Part shown: positions 1 through 5,202 of the stretch, in pieces | How the letters are laid out: every line of letters starts with the position of its first letter | Position numbering within the stretch: position 1 is the stretch's first letter | Source of the DNA: an uncultured Solirubrobacterales bacterium | Lineage (GTDB): Bacteria > Actinomycetota > Thermoleophilia > Solirubrobacterales > Solirubrobacteraceae | DNA length: 5,202 bases | Direction: 5' to 3' | NCBI GenBank assembly: GCA_937973575.1 | Contig: CALJKH010000158.1 | Location: 1 to 5,202 of the forward strand | Position numbers and translations under genes: made by a program | The notes under the pieces: model-generated | Told to the model about the DNA's origin: nothing | Database searches by the model: none | The model's input: only the letters and a program-made list of their open reading frames with translations

Positions 1-11
1 TCTTCCGATCT
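1..11. other. Illumina adapter remnant (left end)
   Basis: TCTTCCGATCT is the 3' end of the common TruSeq adapter. The alaS reading frame becomes homologous to its family exactly at base 12 (Trp-Asn-Leu-Val-Phe-Met-Gln-Phe). Translating the adapter in that frame gives Phe-Arg-Ser, where alanyl-tRNA synthetases usually have Glu-Ile before the Trp. These bases should be trimmed and not read as genome. Confidence 0.96.
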
Positions 12-2012
12 TGGAACCTCGTCTTTATGCAGTTCGAGCAGACTGAGCCCGGCACGCTAGTCCCGCTGCCGTCACAGAACATCGACACGGGAATGGGCCT
101 CAACCGTATGGCCGCGATCCTTCAAGGGGTTGGGTCAGTCTTCGAGACTGACCAGTTCGTGCCGCTTATGAACCTCGGGAAGGAGCTTGCGACGAGTGAG
201 GTTTCTGAACGTTCACTCCGAATCCTTGCTGACCACTCCCGCGCCATGTGCTTCCTTATCGCGGACGGTGTGGTCCCGTCGAATGAGGACAGGGGATACA
301 TCCTCCGGAGGCTCATGCGAAGGGCGATCCTTCACGGCCGTAAGTTAGGGATGGAGCATGGCTTCCTTTCGAAGTACGCGGATGTTGTCGAGGAGCTCAT
401 GGGGGGCAACTACCCAGAGCTCATTGATCAGCGAACTGCGATCAGGACTTGGGTTGAGTCGGAAGAGCAGGGCTTCGGCAGAACGCTTGAAGCTGGCACT
501 GAGCTTCTCGATCAGCTTGTTGCAGATGCCAAGGCATCTGGCTCAGAGGGGATTTCTGCGGCAGATGCATTCAAGCTGCATGACACCCATGGCTTCCCGA
601 TTGACCTCACACTCGAGCTTGTAGCCGAGCACGGCGTGGGTGTGGACCAAGCTGGCTTTGAGGCCTTGATGGAGGAGCAACGCGACCGTGCCCGCGGCGG
701 AGCTTCCTCAGCTGACAGCGCAACAGCGAACGCAGACCTTGAGGCTGCTCGCCTTGCTGGGGGTTCTGAGCCGACCGAGTTTGTTGGCTATTCGGAGACT
801 TCTGTCCCAGCCACAGTTGCTGTCTCGGGGCAGCTGAGTGATGGGCGAGGGCTTGTAAAGCTCGATAGCTCGCCTTTTTACGCTGCCGGCGGAGGTCAGA
901 TCGCTGATGCGGGCGTTCTCGTAGCGGGAGGCCAGGAACTTGCGGTTGAAGGCGTCATGCGACTCGGCGACGATCAAGCTCTCGTCCTACCTGTAGGAGC
1001 AGGCCTGCCGGCAGCTGGCGACAGCGTCGAGGCCCGAGTCGATCACCAAGCGCGTTCAGCAACACAGGCCAACCACACTGCAACGCACCTACTCCATGCC
1101 GCACTGCGAGAGCGGCTTGGTGACCATGTGCGCCAGGCAGGTTCGTACGTTGGGCCAGACAAGCTTCGATTCGACTTCACACATGGAGAGGGTCTGAGTT
1201 CCGCAGACCTTTCAGCGGTCGAGGATGAGGTGAATGCTCGCATCCTGCGAAATGACCCAGTCAACTGGACTCTTACTAGCCTCAGCGAGGCGAAGGCTAA
1301 GGGCGCCATGGCTCTTTTCGGCGAGAAGTACGGAGAGACGGTTCGACTTGTAGAAATAGGAGACGGCGAGTTCTCCCGCGAGCTATGCGGCGGAACCCAT
1401 GTGGGTACGACTGCCGAGATTGGCCTCTTCAAGATTGTGTCTGAGGGCTCTAGCGCCTCGAATGTGCGGCGTATCGAGGCAGTCACGGGCCCAGAAGCAG
1501 TTCAATTGCTGCGTAGAAGGGATCAAGCCCTGATCGAGATCGCTAGCTCTCTTCGAACTAGTCCTGAGGACGCGCCGGCTGCTGTGGCCAAGCGCGAGAA
1601 GCTCATCAAGAGTCTTGAGAAGGCCGCAGCTGCTGCACCAAGCGTTGACCCGTCTCAGCTCGCATCGAACGCTGAAGAGGTCGGCGGCGTTCGCTGTGTG
1701 TTTGCCGAGGTAGAAGGTGTTCCCTCAAAGGCGCTGCCGGATGTTGCCGACAAGGTTCTTGGTTCCGTTGGCGATCCAGGGTTAGTTGTGCTGGCGTCAC
1801 GGGGCGACGGCAAGGTCGATCTCGTCGTCGCAGTTTCTCCGGGCGCTGTTGCCACAGGTTTGAAGGCTGGCGAGCTTGTTGGCCTAGCTGCCGCAGCAGT
1901 TGGCGGAGGCGGAGGAGGCAAGGACTCGATGGCTCGCGCGGGAGGCAAACAGCCTGAAAAAACTCCTGATGCTTTGGCTGCAGCGCGGGATGCTGTGATC
2001 GCTGCCGGATGA
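12..2012 (+). CDS. alaS: Alanyl-tRNA synthetase, 5'-truncated by the contig end
   Basis: Charges tRNA-Ala with alanine in the cytoplasm and hydrolyses mischarged Ser/Gly-tRNA-Ala. The 666 residues present begin at Trp (base 12), inside the class II catalytic domain at the conserved WNLVFMQF. Aligning the zinc ligands with E. coli AlaRS (876 aa) implies about 210 N-terminal residues are missing, including motifs 1 and 2. The ATG at 27 is an internal Met, not the start. Numbering from Trp1: motif 3 (DTGMGLNR) ends at Arg32; the tRNA-recognition region follows to about 230; the editing domain has zinc ligands His355, His359, Cys459 and His463. Thr358 and Gln375 match E. coli editing residues T567 and Q584, so editing looks intact. 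The C-terminal DHHA1/C-Ala domain carries six glycines at 631-636 followed by KDSMARAGG. The stop overlaps the ruvX start as ATGA, so it leads the visible operon. Identity is secure. Confidence 0.98.
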   Translation, partial: WNLVFMQFEQTEPGTLVPLPSQNIDTGMGLNRMAAILQGVGSVFETDQFVPLMNLGKELATSEVSERSLRILADHSRAMCFLIADGVVPSNEDRGYILRRLMRRAILHGRKLGMEHGFLSKYADVVEELMGGNYPELIDQRTAIRTWVESEEQGFGRTLEAGTELLDQLVADAKASGSEGISAADAFKLHDTHGFPIDLTLELVAEHGVGVDQAGFEALMEEQRDRARGGASSADSATANADLEAARLAGGSEPTEFVGYSETSVPATVAVSGQLSDGRGLVKLDSSPFYAAGGGQIADAGVLVAGGQELAVEGVMRLGDDQALVLPVGAGLPAAGDSVEARVDHQARSATQANHTATHLLHAALRERLGDHVRQAGSYVGPDKLRFDFTHGEGLSSADLSAVEDEVNARILRNDPVNWTLTSLSEAKAKGAMALFGEKYGETVRLVEIGDGEFSRELCGGTHVGTTAEIGLFKIVSEGSSASNVRRIEAVTGPEAVQLLRRRDQALIEIASSLRTSPEDAPAAVAKREKLIKSLEKAAAAAPSVDPSQLASNAEEVGGVRCVFAEVEGVPSKALPDVADKVLGSVGDPGLVVLASRGDGKVDLVVAVSPGAVATGLKAGELVGLAAAAVGGGGGGKDSMARAGGKQPEKTPDALAAARDAVIAAG

Positions 2013-2401
2013 GTCGGTTAGTCGGCCTTGACCACGGTTCCGCTCGGTGCGGAGTGGCTATGACTGATCCCACACGCACGATTGTGAGCCCTTCAACTCC
2101 GATCCTCAAACCGGACACGGAGGGTGGCTTTGCCTCTGTTGTTGAGCTGATTAAAGAGTCGGGAGCAACTGGTGTTGTCGTTGGGCTTCCCCTCAGCCTT
2201 TCGGGCGGGGAGACATCTCAAACACAGATAGCTAAGGGCTTTGCTACCCGCCTCCGTAAATCGCTTGAGGATGTGTGGGTTGAACTCCTCGATGAGCGAC
2301 TCACGACGAGTGAGGCACGCGCAGCTGGTGGCTCGGCCTCGGAGGATTCGCGGGCGGCCGCCGTACTCTTGGAGCGGTGGCTAGAGAGGAATCCTCAATG
2401 A
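2009..2401 (+). CDS. ruvX: RuvX/YqgF family RNase H-fold nuclease
   Basis: Predicted cytoplasmic RNase H-fold nuclease of the YqgF/RuvX family. Members are annotated as putative Holliday-junction resolvases, and E. coli YqgF is tied to 16S rRNA 5'-end maturation; which job this one does cannot be told from sequence. It is 130 aa, near the family's usual 135-150. Signature elements in order are GLDHGSARCGVA with the first acidic residue Asp8, the GLPLSLSGG strand-loop at 59-67, DERLTTSEA with Asp95 and Glu96, and EDSRAAAVLLERWL with the last acidic residue Asp113. The loop between the last two motifs is shorter than in E. coli YqgF. The start ATG (2009) shares ATGA with the alaS stop. No Shine-Dalgarno is seen just upstream, so initiation probably depends on ribosomes finishing alaS. 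Its stop likewise overlaps the mltG start. The position between alaS and mltG matches M. tuberculosis. Confidence 0.93.
   Translation: MSRLVGLDHGSARCGVAMTDPTRTIVSPSTPILKPDTEGGFASVVELIKESGATGVVVGLPLSLSGGETSQTQIAKGFATRLRKSLEDVWVELLDERLTTSEARAAGGSASEDSRAAAVLLERWLERNPQ
2383..2390 (+). promoter_or_regulatory. Ribosome binding site of mltG
   Basis: AGAGAGGA ends 7 bases before the ATG at 2398 and is a good Shine-Dalgarno match. It decides the mltG start in favour of ATG 2398, which also forms the ATGA overlap with the ruvX stop. The longer in-frame GTG at 2377 would place the start inside ruvX ahead of this site. Confidence 0.75.
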
Positions 2402-3450
2402 GACTCAACCGGAAAGGCAAATTTGTCGTCGGCCTATTGGTTGCGGCGCTTTCTGGCTTGGCAGTTGTTTGGGTCTTTCTTTTTCAGCCGTTCCATGGCG
2501 ATCCCAGCACTCAAACGAAGGTTGTTGTGATAGCTCCTGGATCTGGCATCAATCAGGTTGGTCAGAAGCTTCAGGACGAAGGGGTCATTGACGGGGCGAC
2601 GAGATTCGCGCTTCGTGCTCGGCTTCAGGGGGATGTGGGAGCCATTCAAGCCGGCCAGTTCCTGATGCAGTTGGGCATGACTTACGGTGGCGCTTTGGAC
2701 ATTCTGACCGGCCGGGCCCGAGTCAAGGGCGACTATGTAACCGTGCCGGAAGGCTTGGCTCGTGAGGAGATTGCGCCGGTGGTCGCAAAGGCCGGAGTTC
2801 AAGGCTCGTACATGCAGGCTTCCGCCTCCTCGCCGAAGCTGGTCCCGGGCCAGTGGGGTGCGCCAGCTGGGTCCTCGCTCGAAGGCTTTCTCTATCCCGA
2901 CACCTATGAGCTTGAACGGCCCGCGACTGCCAAGTCGCTGGTCAGTAGGCAGCTAGACGAGTTCAAGCAGCAATTCGCGACGGTCGACATGCGACACGCC
3001 AAGTCGAAAAACTTGACTCCCTATGACGTTCTAACGATCGCAGCCATGGTTGAGCGTGAGACAGCCGTAGCGAAGGAGCGTCCGCTTGTAGCTGCAGTTA
3101 TTTGGAACCGCTTAAAAGCGCACATCCCGCTCGGCATTGATGCAACAACGCGCTACCAATTCCACAACTGGACTAGCCCACTGTTGGCCTCTCAGCTCGC
3201 AAGTTCCTCGCCTTGGAACACACGCAACCACCAAGGGCTTCCGCCAGGTCCCATCGGTAATCCCGGGATCGCGTCGATTCGGGCCGCGGCGAACCCCGCC
3301 AAGGCTGGCTACCTCTTTTATGTCGTTAAGCCTTGGGCATGTGGGGAGCACACCTTCACAACAACTCAGGCGGAGTTCGATAAGGCAGTCAACGCTTACA
3401 ACTCAGCACGAAATGCCAATGGGGGACGGGCCCCCACCAAATGCAACTGA
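2398..3450 (+). CDS. mltG: Endolytic murein transglycosylase MltG (YceG-like)
   Basis: Cleaves nascent peptidoglycan glycan strands within the chain, leaving 1,6-anhydro-MurNAc ends, and is thought to set glycan length or release strands during wall synthesis. The 350-aa protein has a short basic N-terminus (RLNRKGK), one transmembrane helix at about 8-29 and then an extracytoplasmic part, so it is a type II membrane protein. A LysM-like subdomain spans about 42-110 (VVVIAPGSGINQVGQKL). The YceG catalytic domain follows with SLEGFLYPDTYEL at 160-172, the catalytic Glu219 in MVERET (E. coli Glu218), the NRL and LGIDATTRY segments, and WNTRNHQGLPPGPIGNPG at 273-290. The only two cysteines, Cys315 and Cys349, are both outside the membrane and could form a disulfide fixing the C-terminal tail. 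The start is ATG 2398, supported by the site at 2383-2390 and the ATGA overlap with ruvX. The 3' end overlaps aroE by 10 bases. Identity is secure. Confidence 0.96.
   Translation: MRLNRKGKFVVGLLVAALSGLAVVWVFLFQPFHGDPSTQTKVVVIAPGSGINQVGQKLQDEGVIDGATRFALRARLQGDVGAIQAGQFLMQLGMTYGGALDILTGRARVKGDYVTVPEGLAREEIAPVVAKAGVQGSYMQASASSPKLVPGQWGAPAGSSLEGFLYPDTYELERPATAKSLVSRQLDEFKQQFATVDMRHAKSKNLTPYDVLTIAAMVERETAVAKERPLVAAVIWNRLKAHIPLGIDATTRYQFHNWTSPLLASQLASSSPWNTRNHQGLPPGPIGNPGIASIRAAANPAKAGYLFYVVKPWACGEHTFTTTQAEFDKAVNAYNSARNANGGRAPTKCN
3420..3436 (+). promoter_or_regulatory. Hairpin covering the aroE ribosome-binding region
   Basis: TGGGGG (3420-3425) and CCCCCA (3431-3436) form a perfect 6-bp stem with the 5-base loop ACGGG, ending 4 bases before the aroE ATG. 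The stem contains the only purine-rich candidate ribosome-binding sequence near that start. The hairpin lies in the last mltG codons, so a ribosome finishing mltG would melt it. The pairing is seen in the sequence; a role in coupling aroE translation to mltG is inferred. Confidence 0.45.
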
Positions 3451-4247
3451 CGGGCGTCACCGGCTGGCCGGTGGCTCACAGCAGATCACCAGCGCTCCAT
3501 CAAGCAGCGTTCGGCTCGTTAGGGCTCAGTGGCTGGGCCTCTCAGCTTCTACCCATTCCGCCGGAGCTATTTGAGGAGACGATCAGAGCCCTCCCAGCAA
3601 ACGGCTTTGTCGGCGTGAATGTCACGATTCCCCACAAAGAGGCCGCGTTACGCCTTGCGGATGAGGCCTCCGAGGAGGCTAAGGCGATTGGCGCAGCCAA
3701 CACCCTGACATTCCTCCAAAACGGTGTGATCGCCGCAGACAACACTGACGGTCCTGCCATCCGTTCAATCGTCGAAGAGTTCGGCCCCGCAGACCTCGGA
3801 TCTGCGACCTCATTGGTACTCGGAGCGGGCGGTAGTGCACGGGCGGCCGTCCATGCGCTACTCGCAACTGGGATTGGATCCGTTTCAGTGTGGAACCGAA
3901 ACAGGGCGAGAGCGGAGGGCTTGGCAGATGACTTCGCATCACTTGAAGTGGCGGAAGCTGTTGATGCTGCGGATGTGATCATCAACACCACTCCAGTTGG
4001 ATTGAGTCCCGGCGCAACACCTTCAGACCTCGGACTGGAGGCAGGCTTCCCTGAGGGCATCGATCTGTTTGTCGATCTTGTCTATGCCGCCGAGGAGACA
4101 GAGCTGGTCCGGCTCGCCCGCGACTCTGGTGCACGGTGTGTTGACGGCCTTGAGGTTCTAGTACGACAGGGCGCTCTGTCGCTTGAGGTCTGGACTGGTC
4201 GAAGGCCGGACCTGCAGGTCCTTCGTGATGCTGTTCTAGCTACCTAA
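3441..4247 (+). CDS. aroE: Shikimate dehydrogenase (NADP-type)
   Basis: Reduces 3-dehydroshikimate to shikimate, the fourth step of the shikimate pathway to chorismate and aromatic amino acids; a cytoplasmic enzyme. At 268 aa it is the usual AroE length. The N-terminal substrate domain has GVTGWPVAHSRSP with Ser14 and Ser16, NVTIPHK with catalytic Lys66, Asn87 in GAANT and catalytic Asp103 in DNTDG. The Rossmann domain has GAGGSA at 128-133 and WNRNRARA at 151-158. Arg153 and Arg157 sit where NADP-specific AroE proteins bind the 2'-phosphate; Asn154 replaces the usual Thr. INTTPVG is at 181-187 and the C-terminal substrate-site motif GLEVLVRQGA at 236-245 contains Gln243. The ATG at 3441 lies directly before the first conserved motif and overlaps the mltG end by 10 bases. 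There is no well-placed free Shine-Dalgarno, so coupling to mltG is likely. The TAA stop overlaps the convergent gene's stop. Confidence 0.97.
   Translation: MQLTGVTGWPVAHSRSPALHQAAFGSLGLSGWASQLLPIPPELFEETIRALPANGFVGVNVTIPHKEAALRLADEASEEAKAIGAANTLTFLQNGVIAADNTDGPAIRSIVEEFGPADLGSATSLVLGAGGSARAAVHALLATGIGSVSVWNRNRARAEGLADDFASLEVAEAVDAADVIINTTPVGLSPGATPSDLGLEAGFPEGIDLFVDLVYAAEETELVRLARDSGARCVDGLEVLVRQGALSLEVWTGRRPDLQVLRDAVLAT
3456..3475 (+). other. Second hairpin, in early aroE codons
   Basis: GTCACCGG and CCGGTGGC flank the 4-base loop CTGG, giving an 8-bp stem with one T-G wobble. It starts 12 bases after the aroE start codon, within the footprint of an initiating ribosome. It encodes the conserved Val-Thr-Gly-Trp-Pro-Val-Ala stretch, so protein constraint alone could account for it. 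Any regulatory effect is inferred. Confidence 0.35.
4208..4221. repeat. 14-bp perfect palindrome within aroE
   Basis: GGACCTGCAGGTCC reads identically on both strands, with no loop. It lies in the aroE codons for Arg-Pro-Asp-Leu-Gln-Val, 24 bases before the stop. A palindrome of this length can arise by chance in a window of this size, and no function is claimed. Confidence 0.3.
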
Positions 4248-5182
4248 CGAGGCTTGGAGGAGCGGAACTCGGACCTCGTGGATACCCACGAGGCTGCGTG
4301 GCTGTTTGCCGCACGCACAGCCACTGATTTGGCCCACAGAGGTTTGGGAAGCGGAATCCGGAGGAGCGCCTTCCAAGTTGGTTGGTCGGCAATTCCGGAC
4401 TGTGTGAGGCCGTGTCGGCCTTGGAATGCAAGTAGCGCAGCCTTGCTTGCCGAGCCGAAGTCTCCATCGGTCTTGATGCCTGCTCCATCTGCAACTAGGT
4501 GCATCTGTGCCCAGAGGGCGAGATCACCCTTGCTTCCCTTCCCGACCGTGATCCATTCAGGGCGAGGCGTCTTTGCTGGTGGCCAGGCGAGAGCGGAGCC
4601 AACCGGGTCCCAAAGCTTGGCGGGTGTCTCTTGCCAATCCCACCAGGAGACACCCGGTGAGTCCCAAACAGCCGCAAGGGAGCGGAAGCGCAGGAGCTCG
4701 GCGGCCTTAGGTGATTGCCAGAGCTGCCCGATAGGAACGATTCTCTTCCCGAACGGGAGGTTGGTTCGGTAGGTGTGCGACATCACATTGTCAACACTGG
4801 AGCCGATATCGCGCCAGTATGCCTGCGGCTGATTGAACTGAACGCCGCCCGGGCCGAAGAACACCGAGTAGGGGAAGTTGAGGTGGTAATCAACCCATGG
4901 GAAGCCAGCCAACGACATTGGATAGCTTGCCCCAACCGCCTTCCGGACAGCGCTGATGTATTTCAAGGCTTGGGCGTAGCGGCCCTGGTATTCGGTTTCA
5001 GCGTCAATGGCGAGACAGTCCGCACCCATGCGAATTGAGTTGATCGTTTGGGCTGCCTCGGCGTCAGGCTTCTTGCCGTAGACATACGGCCATGCGCAGA
5101 CCTGAAGTCCACCAGCGTGCAACTGGCTGATGAGAGAGGGCGTGAACTGGCTCCAGTTGTGATCGCCATCTCCAGACTTCAC
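4244..5182 (-). CDS. Putative glycoside-hydrolase-like TIM-barrel protein with peptidoglycan-binding domain, 5'-truncated
   Basis: I do not recognise a named gene. The visible 312 residues, numbered from base 5182, fall into two parts. Residues 1 to about 200 resemble a TIM-barrel glycoside-hydrolase-like module: GLQVCAWPYVYG at 25-36, ADCLAIDAETEY at 54-65 with Asp60 and Glu62 as a DxE-type acidic pair on a strand end, and an aromatic cluster VSWWDWQET at 178-186. Residues about 212-275 form a PG_binding_1-type domain (VGKGSKGDLALWAQ, then TDGDFGSASKAALLAFQ and GIADQPTWKALL). A basic tail of about 37 residues follows. This suggests a secreted or wall-attached enzyme acting on glycans, but the start and any signal peptide are lost. 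The GTG at 5180-5182 is not a credible start, because the gene runs into the adapter mid-domain. It converges on aroE, sharing stop-codon bases, and is not part of the operon. The peptidoglycan-binding call is firmer than the hydrolase call, and activity is unproven. Confidence 0.8.
   Translation of the reverse strand: MKSGDGDHNWSQFTPSLISQLHAGGLQVCAWPYVYGKKPDAEAAQTINSIRMGADCLAIDAETEYQGRYAQALKYISAVRKAVGASYPMSLAGFPWVDYHLNFPYSVFFGPGGVQFNQPQAYWRDIGSSVDNVMSHTYRTNLPFGKRIVPIGQLWQSPKAAELLRFRSLAAVWDSPGVSWWDWQETPAKLWDPVGSALAWPPAKTPRPEWITVGKGSKGDLALWAQMHLVADGAGIKTDGDFGSASKAALLAFQGRHGLTQSGIADQPTWKALLRIPLPKPLWAKSVAVRAANSHAASWVSTRSEFRSSKPR
4274..4293 (+). terminator. Possible terminator hairpin downstream of aroE
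   Basis: CCTCGTGG and CCACGAGG form a perfect 8-bp stem (six G-C pairs) with the 4-base loop ATAC, 26 bases after the aroE stop. On the plus strand only a weak T-rich stretch (CTGTTTG) follows, beginning 7 bases after the stem, and there is no T-run on the minus strand, so this is not a canonical intrinsic terminator. It lies inside the convergent gene, over codons for about residues 297-303. It therefore makes more sense as the end of the aroE transcript than of the minus-strand one, which would be cut before its stop codon. Confidence 0.45.
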
Positions 5183-5202
5183 AGATCGGAAGAGCGTCGT
5201 GT
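5183..5202. other. Illumina TruSeq adapter (right end)
   Basis: AGATCGGAAGAGCGTCGTGT is an exact 20-base match to the reverse complement of the TruSeq universal (read 1) adapter end. It is joined directly to coding sequence of the minus-strand gene. Its first 11 bases are the reverse complement of bases 1-11, producing a false terminal inverted repeat. Confidence 0.98.

Noticed and set aside
27..29. ATG 27 as the alaS start, or alaS as a truncated pseudogene
   Set aside because: Family homology continues upstream to base 12 and stops exactly at the adapter, so the gene is cut by the contig end and not by mutation.
1902..1919. Six-glycine run as a repeat expansion
   Set aside because: A glycine run before the Met-Ala-x-Ala-Gly-Gly stretch is the normal C-Ala domain signature of alanyl-tRNA synthetase.
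1606..2118. Long minus-strand open frame (170 codons) opposite alaS and ruvX
   Set aside because: Its translation is Arg/Gln/Pro-rich without domains, and it is antisense to two secure genes: a shadow of G-C-rich coding sequence.
2377..2379. Upstream GTG as the mltG start
   Set aside because: It lies within ruvX, before the good ribosome-binding site, and adds seven residues to the N-terminus without family support; ATG 2398 forms the same ATGA overlap as the previous junction.
3137..3574. Open frame spanning the mltG-aroE junction
   Set aside because: It overlaps both secure genes in another frame and its translation has no family features.
3542..4060. Minus-strand open frame (172 codons) opposite aroE
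   Set aside because: Ser/Ala/Pro-rich low-information translation fully inside aroE; no recognisable motif.
4254..4772. Plus-strand open frame (172 codons) after aroE
   Set aside because: It is antisense to the peptidoglycan-binding-domain gene, whose conserved motifs show the minus strand is the coding one.
5180..5182. GTG as the start of the minus-strand gene
   Set aside because: It is joined directly to adapter, has no upstream sequence to judge, and falls inside a domain; it encodes an internal Val.
12..5182. A new defence, mobile or RNA-based system
   Set aside because: Every base of the window belongs to a recognisable or domain-bearing coding gene, with no arrays, tRNA or rRNA, integrases or unexplained non-coding stretches.
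1..5202. Terminal inverted repeats suggesting a linear mobile element
   Set aside because: The 11-bp inverted match between the ends is Illumina adapter, and the genes inside are a housekeeping operon.

Overview
This looks like a metagenomic or draft-assembly contig from an actinobacterium (Actinomycetota). It is moderately GC-rich by eye and coding from end to end. The main evidence for the lineage is gene order: alaS - ruvX (yqgF) - mltG - aroE on one strand is the order found in Mycobacterium tuberculosis (Rv2555c to Rv2552c) and in other actinobacteria. The TIM-barrel-like protein with a peptidoglycan-binding tail, and the Cys-containing MltG C-terminus, remind me of Thermoleophilia. That class-level placement is a weak inference from memory.

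Both ends of the window are Illumina adapter, not genome. Bases 1-11 are the end of a TruSeq adapter, and bases 5183-5202 are the same adapter family on the opposite strand. Real sequence is therefore 12-5182, and the outermost gene at each end is cut by the adapter rather than by biology.

Layout: 12-2012 (+) is alaS, alanyl-tRNA synthetase, missing about its first 210 residues. 2009-2401 (+) is ruvX/yqgF. 2398-3450 (+) is mltG, a membrane-anchored endolytic murein transglycosylase. 3441-4247 (+) is aroE, shikimate dehydrogenase. 4244-5182 (-) is a convergent gene lacking its 5' end. It encodes a putative TIM-barrel, glycoside-hydrolase-like domain followed by a PG_binding_1-type peptidoglycan-binding domain. 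There are no RNA genes, mobile elements, CRISPR arrays or intergenic gaps.

The four plus-strand genes overlap one another (ATGA, ATGA, then a 10-base overlap) and almost certainly form one translationally coupled operon. It joins tRNA charging, a RNase H-fold nuclease linked to RNA or Holliday-junction processing, glycan-strand release in wall synthesis, and the fourth step of the shikimate pathway. The grouping is a conserved housekeeping cluster, not a single pathway. The last gene converges on aroE so closely that the two stop codons share bases. An 8-bp perfect hairpin that may end the operon transcript lies inside the convergent gene's coding sequence.

I see no convincing undescribed system. 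The items most worth checking are the convergent wall-associated protein, the stop/stop overlap with its embedded hairpin, and the hairpins around the aroE start.
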